This document shows positions 22,741 through 35,322 of a stretch of 64,000 bases of DNA, one piece after another (the stretch's first letter is position 1; every line of letters starts with the position of its first letter). A program made the translations under genes and the position numbers. The notes beneath the pieces were generated by a model. That model saw only the letters and a list, made by a program, of their open reading frames with translations. It had not been told where the DNA came from and searched no databases. This DNA is from Chrysaora quinquecirrha. Lineage: Eukaryota > Cnidaria > Scyphozoa > Semaeostomeae > Pelagiidae. Location: assembly GCA_014526335.1 (NCBI GenBank), contig JACTAT010000152.1:238939-302938 (forward strand), given 5' to 3'.

Positions 22741-23175
22741 ATGCATAGCCGTTGTCATCTTCATGATTATCACCGTCACCATCATATTTATCACCATCAT
22801 AATCATCATCATCATAATCATAATCATCCTCAGATCATAATCATCATTATCATCATCATCATCATAGTTATCATAACCGTCAAAATTATCATTATCGCCG
22901 TCACCAACCATCACATTATAATCACCATTAGAATCATTCTTATCATCATCATCATTACCATCATCATAATCATCATCGTCATAATCATCATCATCATAAT
23001 CATAATCATCGTCAGATCATAATCATCATTATCATCATCATGTCATCAAATCTCATTATGCTTTTAAAATCATAATATTAATAATAATCATCATCATCAT
23101 CATCATCATGGTCGTCCTCATCATCACAATCATAATTATCTTCATGTCGTCAAAATCCGAATCATCATCATCATT
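22741..23175 (+). repeat. imperfect CAT/ATC-rich microsatellite
   Basis: Irregular ATCATC, ATCATA and ATTATC trinucleotide-type repeats. The His- or Ile-rich open frames here are artefacts. Confidence 0.9.
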
Positions 23176-23339
23176 ATAATTTACCCCTGACAATTGAAAA
23201 TCCTACGTGGCTTTAAGCTGATTATGGGTCGTGTTGCGTTATTTTTGCTGATTTGGGGTCGTTTTGGATGGTTCCGCGTTTTAGTAAGTATAACAAACTT
23301 CTGCAGAACAAAATAATTCAATGTACGTGTAGTGAAAGG

Positions 23340-23955
23340 AACATAATACATGGCCGCAATCAAAACCGAAACTTGTTGAAGCCGAGATAAAATTGAAATT
23401 TTAACAAACTTTTGATTCTCAAAACATTTAGAAAAATACGGCATGCACTGCCTGGCAGAAAGGGCGTCAATCAAAAAAGAACCACCTTTCTAGGTGGCCC
23501 AAGGAAAGAGCCTTCCTTATGTTATCGAACAATGGGCCATAACAAAGGGGCAACCTAATTTGCATTTTAGTAATTTAGCACACAGAAGATATTAATATTG
23601 ATGCAACAGTACAGCCAACCATCTAATTCCATTCCACATTCCTCCATTCCACGTTTCCGCTACCCTGTAAACCGATTCCCAAGACACAACCGCAATCAAA
23701 ACCGCACTAACAAAAGCGCCCGCAACTGAAAACGAAACTTTTCGAAACTGAAATAAAATCGAATTTTTAACCAACTTAAAGTTCGAAAAAGATTTAGAAA
23801 AATAGATGGTGCACTGCCTTGGGAGTATAGGGTTCAAACAAAAAAAGAAGCGCATTTCTAGGTGGCCCAGGAAAAAAGCCTTTTGGGGGCAAAAGTACAA
23901 TGGGCCAGAACAAAAGGCAACCTAATTTGCATATAAGCAGATTAGTAATAGAGGA
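23340..23955 (+). repeat. two diverged direct copies of a repeat of about 260 bp
   Basis: About 23345-23595 and 23687-23955 share CCGCAATCAAAACCG, TTAGAAAAATA, GCACTGCCT, TTTCTAGGTGGCCCA and CAACCTAATTTGCAT in the same order. They look like an old tandem or repeated insertion, family unknown. Confidence 0.75.
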
Positions 23956-26300
23956 TACCTAGCTGCAAAGTGACCCACGCACCAATTAAAAAGTAGCGCT
24001 GTTATGGCATTGTTTCTTGGGTATCAATCAGCTTTTGGAGTATAGCTAGAAGACAAAAACGATAAATCATAGAATATATTAAGGCTGCTGACACTTCTTC
24101 ATTGCTTCATGATAAGCGGTGATAATCACGTATAATACGGTACCTGTAGGATTTGTGAAAGGGTCCGTGTGAAAGCTACATATTTCTGTCTACAAAGAAC
24201 TGGCCCATTGGCCTTGATTTGTGCAGATTACGAAACTCCTATATTAAAAAAAGATCTTACTGTGACAATGATGTTAAAAACATCCTTACTCTAATTTTTT
24301 GCACGTTTTGGGCCGTGAGTAAGTACTGTTCTATGGCAGATTCTTGTTTGAAAGGCTAGGTTGTTGGTTGGGTGGTTGTTTCTTCCAACGGAGTTGTGTC
24401 TGATATTAGTAGGAATATTCTTTCAAATCTTAACTCTCATCTCAGGGAATTGCTACATGCATACCTGGTATCATACGGCACTAGCACTCATAAATGACTT
24501 GTCATTAGGAGCTCTACATTTGCTACAGAACACTATTCAACTTGCCTTATTCATTTATTCCTGCTTAATTGCCAGAGCGCCATGAAGTTTTTATATGAAC
24601 AGACAATTAACTCAAGATATTGAATTAGACTGAGGGACCGCAGAACCGGGGGCTGGGGGGCTTTAGCCTCCCCTAAACAATATTCAAGATAACTCAAACT
24701 TGTTTAGCGCTTTCTTCTTTAGAAACAAATACAATTATCAGGGCTTCCATAACTGTATGTTGAGTGCAAACACTCCTATTTTTCTTATTTTTCCCTTTAT
24801 ATTATTTAAATGAAACAAGTCAACTTCCCACCATGTTCTGATGCCTGTTGTCTCAATGACACTGTGGGAAATTTCTAGAAAACACATCACGCATACTCTT
24901 CCTCGTGGAATAATTCAAACTCGAAAACAAGATCAGCTCAGATTCGATTTCAAGATGCATTTATCTTTCTCAGCAATACAGCAAACTTTAACAAGGCAGG
25001 TTTTCTTAGTCACCATAACAAAATATTTTACTTAAATTGATGTTCTCATTTTATCATTTGAAATCGTTTTGAAATCATTACCTGCTGTTCTAATTCAAAA
25101 CCATTGTTGGTACTATACAGTAGACTTATAGATTTCTTCTACACTAATAAACAATAAAGATAAAGACGAATAAACTTTTACCATCTTTGAAACATTACTC
25201 TGGTATTTTTTCATTTTTGACTCTAAAAACAGTTTCTTGTACACTTTCGCGTACATACACATGCAAACGCTGTAAAACGACACCAAAGTTTCGGGTGTGC
25301 GTTTCACAGGCTGCACGTGTTCGTAGATGAAACGCAATGAGTTTAATGTTTTCTCTGATTTTCTTCTAATTAACAAAAGCAAACTCTAGTAGAAATAACA
25401 GCAGTCTCTTTAAAATAGTAATGATCCTTCGATTCGATTCAATTAAACAGCAACAATAATAACAGCAACGTCAGAAACAGTTCAACTCCAAGATCAGCAG
25501 TAAAACGTCAACATAAAAACAACTCTCTCTAAATCTTCAACAACCAAGGACTTCACAACCGAACACGACCAATTCACTTAGCGACTCTCGTTTAACAACG
25601 TGGTACGATAGATAAATACATTACACATTCTTGAAAACAAACAGAATTAAAGCGACAAAAGATAGCTATTGACAACCGGACAAGGGATTGTCAACTATAG
25701 TGCTAATTACAACACTTAGAGAAATATCGGGAAACATCACGATAACAAAACATCACGAACACTGAAAATATCACGAAAATAAACTAGAAAATTAATCGTT
25801 TAACAACGCTCAATAAACAATGAAAAATGCCGTAGCATCATTTTCATTTGCAAAAATCATTCTCAATTGGTATGATCAACAAAACACAGGGTTTTACCAA
25901 TTTGGGGCTATTTTACCTACTACACAGTTAATTATTCGCTTAATTTATCAGATTTTAACTCCTTCTCACTCACATTACTGGTGGGCCGACAGCCTTCATG
26001 TTCCCCACATCCCAAATCGCTAATTCGTTAAATTTTCAACACATTTGTACTAGGTACAATTACAGTGTCCCAGATTCTTATTTAATACAAATCAATACTC
26101 CTCAATAGCGACACAGCTTAAGGGGGGGGGCGAGGGGGCGCGGAAAAATTTTTTAAAGTTACCAAATGAAGTTCTTTTTCAACAAAATTTTTTGCTGAAA
26201 CGATGGGCTTCCTAAGAGGTTTTTGGAATTGCTCATCAACAGATTTGTATAGCAGTTTAATTGGACAGCACAGCACAACATAATTTCATTTCAATCATCA
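23956..26300 (+). other. intron sequence, no gene seen
   Basis: Between linker micro-exon 1 and discoidin domain 2. Open frames up to about 89 residues carry no motif or splice support. A G-rich run lies at about 26122-26140. Confidence 0.4.
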
Positions 26301-26302
26301 AG

Positions 26303-27680
26303 ATCAAACATGACACAATTGGTTCATGTTTCAGTTCTCAGTTCAACTTTGCGAGACAAAATGGCTGGTCAAAGTAAATTCAAACGACAAAAAGTTGAGT
26401 TCTCAGTTTGTCATACGCCTTTCAATATTGAGTACAGAAAGAAACATAACGAGAAATATCATTGTGAAGTGATTGCAGCCAATCGAAACATTCCGTTTAA
26501 AATTGTTGGAACTCCGGAAAGTCCATTTTCTTTTAGTTGAAAAAGGAATGAGACCACTCAAGAGACTCCACATATAGTTCTTAAAGGAATCGCACATTCA
26601 ATATCATCTTCGCAAATTGCCAAGAATCGTTGCCTGCAAGATCAGATGAAGCCTGTTCAACCCAGGGTGACAGAGAAAATCAGCAAAATACTGGCGCACA
26701 AATGGAAAATCAGGCTTCTGCCTTTGCACCACACTCCGAACCTCACGTGCCGTTGTGGCAAAATTCATTTGGTTTGTTTCCAGCTGATCCGTCTAATTTC
26801 CGAGGTACGCGAATAACAGCAAAACAACGTGCCGAAATTGGACCATGCCAAACAACCAGTATCTTATTCTCGAAGAACATCGATGGTAGACGCTTAGATC
26901 GATTCTTCTCAGTAACTTTGCTTTTGGCTTTGCAAGTTTAGAGATCATCGGTTTGAAAGCCGACAACAAATGTCTTCCTTTATCTGGTTACAAAGTATGA
27001 CCCTGTTTTGGCCACTAATCTTTCAAGCAAAAAATCAGGGGGCAAATACACTCAATATCTATAAAGCTCAATACCTACGGTGATCCAAAATCAAATGATT
27101 TCAGAAATTCAGTATGCAAAGCTCTTTGCGTAATTTTAGATACTACCCCTGACATATCTCGTACAGATCAATTTGCTTTTGCCATGACGAAATGGCCAAA
27201 TATGCCCTAATAGTTGACTAACTTCAAAAAATCAAGGTAGATGTTTACTTCACTGTTCTATACTGTGTGTCATAATTAATGACATCAAGTCAAGGTTCAA
27301 TGATACGGCAGTTAGTGTAATGAATGCCTTATCTCCAGTTACTCTGATTGACAACAAGAAGAGTGTCCCATTGACAGCAAGTCTGAAATTGTTGCCAGAA
27401 TTCTACAAAAAAGATCTTGGCTGAAAGGAAATGGTGTTCAAAGAATATGAAAACCTAAACGGTCTTCTCAATGCATGGGAGTTTGGTGATTTAAATGGTG
27501 AAGCTGTTCCAAGGGATCATAAAACCTCCTTCTTTTTCTTATCAAGAACTGTTCCTCAGTGAGGCAAACTTCTTAAATATGATGTGCAATGATGTCCCTT
27601 TTGGGGTTCTTGGATGGCCTGTTATCATACCACATCCTGTCCTTAAGCATCCGAAACGCGGATTACGGGTGGATAGCTGA
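26303..27680 (+). pseudogene. decayed hAT-like transposase with TTF/ZMYM-type zinc-finger region
   Basis: Broken frames in order: KRQKVEFSVCHTPFNIEYRK and HNEKYHCEVIAANRNIPFKI (26310-26540); PADPSNFRGTRITAKQRAEI, then GPCQ and NIDGRRLDRFF (26630-26941), which resembles the TTF-type zinc-finger lead of ZMYM/hAT-related proteins; KYDPVLATNLSSKKSGGKYT (about 26990-27050); and NDIKSRFNDTAVSVMNALSP near 27275-27335 with LLPEFYKK. Many stops and shifts separate them. Assignment rests on remembered family patterns; the order of pieces supports one decayed gene. Confidence 0.55.
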
Positions 27681-28039
27681 TGATTCGCAATCTTTCTCCT
27701 GTAATGCAGAAACTTTCGATCCTAATACATATTCATCTACTGCCTCTATCTATCACATCTAAGCAAAAAATGGTACATAAACCCGAAAGATCCTCACTCT
27801 TATTGAATTGAAAGTACTAAATCTTAACACAAAATTCGGCTTTGTTCCCTTGCCATTTCTAAGGTGCAACTACACTTGTATTTCTTATTTTATATTTATT
27901 ATTTTATATAAAAATGCTTGATTCAGAGGAAAGGAACCTTCGTGGGTCCCTTCATTCAGTCTTGAGTTACTCTTACAGAGCACTCCAACGAAATTAATAA
28001 CCTTGCCTTAATCTGATGAAAAATTCAAAAATTCGTTGA

Positions 28040-29715
28040 AAGCTTAAACATGTTACACTAGCGTTGTACTCTATCTCATCCTAGGAGGCCGACGCCCCTA
28101 CTCAAACTATACACATATAAGAATCACTATATTATATTTGAAAACTTCGACGACAACTTGAATTTCTTACTCTGGCGCTGTACTCTATCTCATCCCAGGA
28201 GGCCGACGCCCCTACTCAAACCAGCAACATAGAGTAATCACTAAATTATATGTGAAATCTTAATCGAAAACTTAAACTTTTTATACTGGCGCTGTACTCT
28301 ATCTCATCCTAGGAGGCCGACGCCCCTACTCAAACAATACACATGGCAGAATCACAAAATTATATTTGAAAACTTCGACGACAACTTAAATTTCTTTCTC
28401 TGGCGCTGTACTCTATCTCATCCCAGGAGGCCGACGCCCCTACTCAAACCAGCCACATAGAAAAATCACTAAAATATATGTGAAAACTTCATCAACAACT
28501 TAAACTTGTTATACTGGAGCTGTGCTCTATCTCATCCCAGGAGACCGACGCCCCTACTCAAACCATACACATAGAAAAATAACTAAATTATATTTGAAAA
28601 CTCTGACGACAGCTTAAATTTCTTACTCTGGTGCTGTACTCTATCTCATCCCAGGAGGCCGACGCCCCTACTCAAACCAGCCACATAGAAAAATCACTAA
28701 AATATATGTCAAAACTTCATCTACAACTTAAACTTGTTATACTGGAGCTGTGCTCTATCTCATCCCAGGAGACCGACGCCCCTACTCAAACTATACACAT
28801 AGAAAAATAACTAAATTATATTTGAAAACTCCGACGACAACTTAAATTTCTTACTCTGGTGCTGTACTCTATCTCATCCCAGGAGGCCGACGCCCCTACT
28901 CAAACCAGCCACATAGAAAAATCACTAAAATATATGTGAAAACTTCATCAACAACTTAAACTTGTTATACTGGAGCTGTGCTCTATCTCATCCCAGGAGA
29001 CCGACGCCCCTACTCAAACCATACACATAGAAAAATAACTAAATTATATTTGAAAACTCCGACGACAACTTAAATTTCTTACTCTGGTGCTGTACTCTAT
29101 CTCATCCCAGGAGGCCGACGCCCCTACTCAAACCAGCCACATAGAAAAATCACTAAAATATATGTGAAAACTTCATCAACAACTTAAACTTGTTATACTG
29201 GAGCTGTACTCTATCTCATCCCCGGAGACCCACGCCCCTACCCTAACCATACACATAGAAAAATAACTAAATTATATGTGAAAACTTCATCCACAACATA
29301 ATTATCTTACTCTGTTGCTGTACTCTATCTCATCTCAGATGGCCGACGCCCCTACTCAAACCAGCAACATAGAAGAAACACTAAATTATATTTGTAAACT
29401 TAATCCAAAACTTAAACTTGTTATACTGGCGCTGCACTCTATCTCACCCCAGAGTCCAACTCCCCTAATCAAACAATACACATAGAAAAATCATTAAATT
29501 ATATGTGAAAACTTCATCCACAACTTAAACTTGTCACACTTGTTCTGTATTCTATCTAGTCCCAGGAGGCTGACGACCCTACTGAAACCATAGCCTACAT
29601 ATAGAAGAATCAACAAATTATATGTGAAGACTTCATCGACACCTTAAACTTGTTACACTGACAGTGTACTCTATCTCATCGCAGGGGGCCGACGCACCTG
29701 CTCAAATCATATATA
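28040..29715 (+). repeat. 114-bp satellite, 15 copies, dimeric higher-order pattern
   Basis: The anchor CTCTATCTCATC recurs at 28069, 28183, 28297, 28411, 28525, 28639, 28753, 28867, 28981, 29095, 29209, 29323 and 29437, exactly 114 bases apart, then at about 29550 and 29669. Each unit carries AGGAGGCCGACGCCCCTACT. Central units alternate between two types (ATACACATAGAAAAATAACT ... GACGACAACTTAAATTTCTT, and CAGCCACATAGAAAAATCAC ... TCAACAACTTAAACTTG), giving a 228-bp dimer. It lies in the intron 5' of discoidin domain 2. Confidence 0.97.
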
Positions 29716-29994
29716 ATCATTCTATTTTCACACTTTCAATCGGATTCAACGCTACCTTTTATAAGAGATAAACTTAAATAATACAGGATCAGGATTCGAC
29801 TCGAAAAGCTACAAGGAAATTAAAATTCGCCTATGCTGACATTTAAAACTCGTTCAGTGGTTTCCTCTAGAAAAGAATACTAATGTTTCCATCATAATAC
29901 TAAGGCTTCCATCACTGTATGTTGAGTGCGAATACTCCTACTTTTATTATTCTACACTTTATATTATTTAAATTAAACACATTAAATTTTCTAG

Positions 29995-30155
29995 TAATCA
30001 CTGGACATCCACTTGGCATGGAAAAGGAGACCATAGCAAACTATCAAATTTCCTCATCTTCCTACAATCATTACTCAAACAGAGCTCACCATGCAAGACT
30101 TAATCTTGATCGAGGATGGTGTGCAAAGAATACTAATATTTTTCAATACATTAGG
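29995..30155 (+). CDS. F5/8 type C domain 2, exon 1
   Basis: 161 bp, phase 1 to 0; acceptor AAATTTTCTAG, donor AGG|GTAAGT. Joined to linker micro-exon 1 it reads V-I-T-G-H-PLGMEKETIANYQISSSS, then HHARLNLDRGWCAKN and FQYIR. Same motifs as domain 1 exon 1, again lacking the leading Cys and with Cys right after the conserved Trp. Confidence 0.87.
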
Positions 30156-31394
30156 GTAAGTAGGGCTCTCATATTCAAAGGAACCGAAATTCGGGTCCCG
30201 AATCAGCGAGCTCACCCGCTTATTTTTGTTCTGAAAAAAATTCACCCCCCCCCACTCTTATTAGGAGCCTCGTTTATTAATTTTCTCGTTTTGTTCAGAC
30301 GAAAACAATAAAGTGTAAACATTTCTTGTCTTTGAATGTATGTTATTAAATGATTGTAATGTTACAGTTGAGGCTTGCACGAAAGAAAGTTGCTGTTTCT
30401 GTCCTTGTTTTGTAGGATTTTTGAAGCAAATCATGAGAATAATTTTTCTTAGTTACTTAAGATGAGCACAAACATGTTGAATTCATCGTATGTCCTTAAC
30501 TAAACAACTTTTGTTGTTTAGTTATATAACCAGATTTTCCCATCACCCCATTCCTTAATTAAAAATATTTGTTAAATTTATATCGCAGTTAACAAAATAT
30601 AGAACCAGCCCCCCCACTTATTTCAATTAACCAGATTTTCCAACCACCCCGTTTATGAAGACTCCCCGTTTTTCCGGTCCTTGGAGTATTATTCTAATGA
30701 TAACATACAAGTTTTTGTTGTCAATATCTGGCAGATTGTTCAGCAGATATATATAGTCTTTTAGAATACCTTATTTGTAAAGATCTTGATGTGGATTGTA
30801 AATTAAATTTCATTTCTCTTTTCCCCAGCAAGGGTTGTTCGTGTCCAGTCCTGAAAATATATTGCTTATGACAACTCCTGTTTTCTTTTCTTCCCTTATT
30901 CTCCATCTCCCTATTTCTATTGTTATTGAGAATTTCTTATTGCCATTTTCACAGTTTGGTTGGTTAAGCACTAGTTGTCATATTTTTCAAGACTAAAATA
31001 TGGGTGCGGTCGCAAGGATCCATTCTCTTCTGATGAATTCGCCTGTGGAGCCCCCTTGTTGATATTATTAGCAAACACCTGGTCTATTTTAAACCTCAAC
31101 TATCAGCGAATGGAACTTAAATGGGATACCATACCATTAAACACTTTTCATTCATCAATTTGTAGCATGTGCAGCAATATACGCTATGCACAGCTCTTTC
31201 AATCTGATCTTAAAAAAATACTAAAACTACGGTGCTATATCCGAATTTGAAGTCGTTACTTTCCTATGTAGACATTTTAGGGATTCTTGAAAACAAGGTC
31301 CTTACTTGGAAAGGCCTGGGACATGCTTAACCCTAATTCTATCGTGGGGGGGATTCCTGTAACTGTTCTGTTTTATCATGGATGTAAGCTTCCA
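30156..31394 (+). other. intron sequence, no gene seen
   Basis: Intron within domain 2. Two short similar C-rich stretches (near 30525-30545 and 30610-30650, AACCAGATTTTCCNANCACC) suggest a small local duplication. Confidence 0.4.
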
Positions 31395-31880
31395 TGCAAG
31401 GTTGACTTTAAGCCTATATGTATAAGCCACAATGGGATAAAAAATCTCCATAATAATAATCATCAATAGGTCACGTGACATTGCCTTATATGGAAAGTGT
31501 TAATGCCAAAACCACATATAAATGCCTATTTTTACCTGTAAATCTTTTCAGAATCGACTGATTCTTTGCAAGGTAATAGAAAATAGTTACGAGCAACAAA
31601 ATTTCCGGATTTCCAAAAAAATTTCCGGATTTCCATTGATATCTAGGAAGGTCAATTTTTGACCTATATCGTAGTATGCTTTGGTTTATGATGTCACAAT
31701 GACGTCATAATAGAAGTAGGAGTTGCCAAATTGACCAATATGACACCTAATGTATTGGCCAATGCCTGTGCAAAGTTTGTTTGCTCTAGCTCTACTTGGA
31801 CAGCAATTTATGGAGGGGGCTGGAAAACACCCCTCCTCCCCCCTCAGCTATGTTAGATAAAAAAAGCTCGGTAGGATCAG
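31395..31880 (+). repeat. dispersed repeat, copy 1 (related copy at 58680-59150)
   Basis: Shares GGTCACGTGACATTGCCTTA, ATAAATGCCTATTTTTA, GACTGATTCTTTGCAAGGTA, GATGTCACAATG and the G-rich GGAGGG...TGGAAAA block, in the same order, with 58680-59150. Same orientation. Family unknown; no coding capacity. Confidence 0.8.
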
Positions 31881-32186
31881 AGTAAAAAAGATCAATGAAA
31901 TTAACATTCAGTTAACATTTAGGGTTGAATATGGTTCGTTGTGTTTCTAAAATGTCTGAGTATCATTTTTACACGACTACAAGGTCCTGAGTCAAAAACA
32001 AAGTACGTTGATTCCAATTCTTATGTGCTGACAGCTAAGCAGATAAAATGCGCCATTTTTATAGCCTTTGGTACCACTCAGCCTAATCGTTGAAATAACG
32101 AAATCGCCAGTGATAGTTGAGCTTTTTACCACGATGGCGCATCATGTCTAAGACCGAAATGAATCTTAAATCAGTGAATATTTTAG

Positions 32187-32336
32187 GTTGACTTTCCCTC
32201 AAGAATGATCATCACAGAAATTGCTGTACAGGGATTTGGTCTTCCAACTACACGACGATGGGTGACATCATATCAACTTTCGTACACAGAAGACAGTTAT
32301 GCATGGAAAATGTATGAAGTGGATGGCGAAGTAAAG
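32187..32336 (+). CDS. F5/8 type C domain 2, exon 2
   Basis: 150 bp, phase 0 to 0; acceptor GAATATTTTAG, donor AAAG|GTAATT. Encodes VDFPSRMIITEIAVQGFGLP, RRWVTSYQLSYTEDSYAWKM and YEVDGEVK. Aligns closely with domain 1 exon 2 (I-T-x-I-A-V-Q-G, W-V-x-x-Y, Y-T-E-D). Confidence 0.88.
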
Positions 32337-33628
32337 GTAATTAGATGTATTGAGTGAGTTTCTTATTAATGGAAGTAATCTTTTGTACCATTTGATAACC
32401 CAAAAAGTTACACATGTAATGAAATTGTAACCATTAAAACATGGTAACTTTTATATTGCATTATTTTGCTCTACATAACAGAAATTTATGCGAGTATGCT
32501 CTTGAAGATCATTAGATTCAAATGTTCAGAAGCCAAGCCCATATATTTTTTAATCGTTTGTGTTTGATATAGATTAGGTAAGGAAACTTATTGACATAGC
32601 TTATATGTTGATTGAAGCAAGCAATATACCATCACTGTTTTCTTTGCTAGTGTGACATTTATGCTATTAATTTGCAACACACTTGAATCAAAGCCCTTCT
32701 GAACTTTTCCTCGAAGCGTTATCTTTCAGTTGTGATTGTATTGGAAAACGTCCCAAATGACGAGTATTTTTGGACCAAAATTTTTTGTCATTATAGCTAC
32801 GCCCTTTGCACCGTTGATATGGAAATAATCCTGCTAAGCCTTTGGTCACTGCTATCAACTATTTTTTGAATAAGCATAATCAACTTAGATAAAATACTCA
32901 GATAAAATACTAGGAAGTCATTCGTCAGAGCCATTTTGCTAGTTGAAATCAGATCAAGAACTTGCTGTGTATTCTATTTACACTGGATCTGATTCGAATA
33001 GATTCGAATAGGATCGGATCCATTTTGAACAAATCATGTTGAACAAGGGATGGTTGCACGGAATTGGATTTAAAACTAATTGTCTTCACTTTTCTTCAAA
33101 AACGGATAGTTCATGAATAGTGACATCTAACATGGAGAGGATACAGCCAGATCCCCAGAAGGAAGCGCTGAAAATTGACGCGCGTTTTCTTTGGAGTTTT
33201 GTCGCACACCAAGACCAGAGAAGGTCAAGGCTTCAATAATAGCAAGCATTTATTCGATAGTTTTATGCTGTAGAATTTGATGTTCGTATGTATAAGGATG
33301 CGTAATTTCTTTCGAAAAACTAGCTTACTATTCGAGATACGAGGACCCTTAAAATTGACGATGAATGCGATCGAGGACTTCAATTCGACGCATCGATTCA
33401 AACCATTCAAGCATAATAAACATCAAATTGTATGTGAATGGTTCAACGTGGAAAGGCAATGAGAGGCTTTGCGCTGCCAATCAACCAAATAACGACACAA
33501 CGACAGGCTTAGATTTTGATGACTTATGTTCCGCGCTGCCACTCTACCAGATTCAAAGGTTTTTTTATTGTCGATCAGTACTTTATGCATCTTAGAAACC
33601 CCTCGCTCATAATTTTTTATGTCAACAG
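32337..33628 (+). other. intron sequence, nothing recognised
   Basis: Intron between exons 2 and 3 of domain 2; short open frames (about 61-76 residues) have no motifs. Confidence 0.4.
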
Positions 33629-33764
33629 ATATTCACAGGAACATCCTCGCAACAAGCTGCAGTGAAGAAATCTTTGCCACATTGGATTCGTGTGTTAGCC
33701 ATAAAGCTGAACCCAAGATCGTGGAATTTCATGATCTGCATGAGAATGGAGTTATATGGCATAA
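33629..33764 (+). CDS. F5/8 type C domain 2, exon 3
   Basis: 136 bp, phase 0 to 1; acceptor ATGTCAACAG, donor ATAA|GTAAGT. Encodes IFTGTSSQQAAVKKSLPHWI, then IKLNPRSWNFMICMRMELYG. Identical length and phases to domain 1 exon 3. The leftover A joins linker micro-exon 2 as AGA, so the junction reads LYGI-R-DPYQP. Confidence 0.88.
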
Positions 33765-34049
33765 GTAAGTTTACCAAAATACCTTTATCAAGATTGCGTT
33801 TGTATAAATACAGCTAACATAAATTATCTGAAAATGTCTTAGCAACAAGCTAAAAGATCGCGCGATGCAATGAAAGTCGAGTATGAACATTGTGGAGATT
33901 CCCAATCATGTTTTTTGTATACATTTTTTCTGCGTCGAAATGTAAGTTGCAATTGATGCTACTATTTTGGATATCGCTTATTACGAAATTTGTTATCTGG
34001 CGAAAAGCAATCTAATTATTCTGCAAGATATTATGTTCTCCACCTCTTT

Positions 34050-34320
34050 ATGCTTTTCAGAATGCACAAAGAAATTCCTGACCCGGAACTACCTTTAAAA
34101 ATTCTATGGAGGCATTTTGAAACCACATTTTCTAATTGCTTGTTAGTGTTGGAGGGACTGTGTCAAGCTCCGAAAATTGCATGATCGCGCTGCTAGAATG
34201 ATCACAAATAGCAGATACAATGTCCCTGCTGAAATTCTGATTAAAGAGCTGAAACAGCAAACTTTAAAGGATATGATAAGAAAGGAAATAGGATAAAGTG
34301 ATTTATTCAACAAATTACCT
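34050..34320 (+). pseudogene. LINE C-terminal fragment (L2/CR1-like)
   Basis: Broken frames read KFYGGILKPHF, then CVKLRKLHDRAARMITNSRY, PAEILIKELKQQTLKDM and a final LFNKLPLTR. The pattern of KPHFxYC..., L-x-x-R-A-A-R-x-I-T and a later LxxL-KMR-like helix is the region after the RT in many L2/CR1 LINEs. Fragmentary and without tail. Confidence 0.6.
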
Positions 34321-34560
34321 CTCACACGTATTCTTTAGAAAATCTTCTCGCAATAGTATCAAGCCCTATAAATTCCCAACTGACTTGCTTGTCCCTTTCA
34401 TGAAAACTAGCTGGCACAAAGCAATGGAAAGCCATCATTCGCATATAGTATTGAAGAATACATGAAATTAAAATAGGTAATAGACCAAGCAAGCACCCCT
34501 TTTCTCCTTTTTTAAAGGGTACATAAACTGTATTGAAAATTTCAATTGCTATGTTTATAA

Positions 34561-35322
34561 TTCTTCTTCTTCTTCTTAGGACGAGCCTGCTCGGACGCCT
34601 CTGACAATGTTCCTCCATCTGTCTCTATCTGCCATTGCTCCCGCCATTTGTTCTCTGCTTAGGTTTGTGTCGTTGCAGATCTGTTCGAAGTAATTTGTCT
34701 TCGGACGTCCTATCGATCTTTTCCCCTGTGTTGGTTCCCACAGAAGCAAGCTGTGTAGGGTCTGCTCTTCACTACGCCACGTGTGGCCCAGGAATCGGAG
34801 GCGTCTTTCACGGATTATAGCAGTTATTGGTGGTAGTTGATTGTATAACTTAAAGTTAGTCATTTTATCTCTCCATGATATATTTTGCACCTTTCTCAAT
34901 AGCCGGGTGTAATTTCCGTTCAATCTCTTCTCCATGGTCTTCGTCAGGGTCCAGCTCTCTGACCCGTATAGTAGGACACTTTCAACTGTGCTTTTGAAAA
35001 ATTTAACTTCGTATTTCTGCTCAGACTCGATTTCCAGATTTCTTCCATTTTATTAGCAGCTGTCCAAGCCATCTGAATTCTAACTTCCATATCTTTTAGA
35101 GATGTATTTATCCATGAACCCAGATACTTAAAATCTTCTACTTTATTCAATGTTTTTCCGGCTATGCTCTTTATCTCAGCTACATCGATGTTGTATGACA
35201 TAAACTCAGTGTTTGTTTATGTGTAATCCAATCGTTCCGGCTGCCTTTTCTACCTGTTTTAGTAGTGGTTGTGCTTTTTCTACGTTATCGGGAACCAGCG
35301 CAATATCATCTGCAAAATCGGT
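34561..35322 (-). mobile_element. 5'-truncated LINE on the minus strand, (GAA)n tail
   Basis: Reading leftward from 35322: the catalytic FADDIALV of a reverse transcriptase, KQVEKAAGTIGLHIN, then DFKYLGSWINTSLKDMEVRI (34944-35201), and after a frame change RLLRKVQNISWRDKMTN, RERRLRFLGHTWRSEEQTLH and GRPKTNYFEQI (34576-34935). This K-Y-L-G-S ... R-L-R-F-x-G-H ... G-R-P order is typical of RTE/BovB-like or craTA-style invertebrate LINEs. The 3' end is a (GAA)n run (TTC repeats at 34561-34577 on the plus strand). Broken by stops and truncated 5' of the RT active site. Confidence 0.85.

Noticed and set aside
22741..23175. CRISPR-like or regulatory array because of regular ATCATC spacing.
   Set aside because: Simple trinucleotide microsatellite in animal DNA; no spacers of constant length.
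28040..29715. CRISPR array, since a fixed core alternates with variable spacers.
   Set aside because: The spacers are not unique but diverged copies of one another with a 114-bp period; it is a satellite in a eukaryotic intron.
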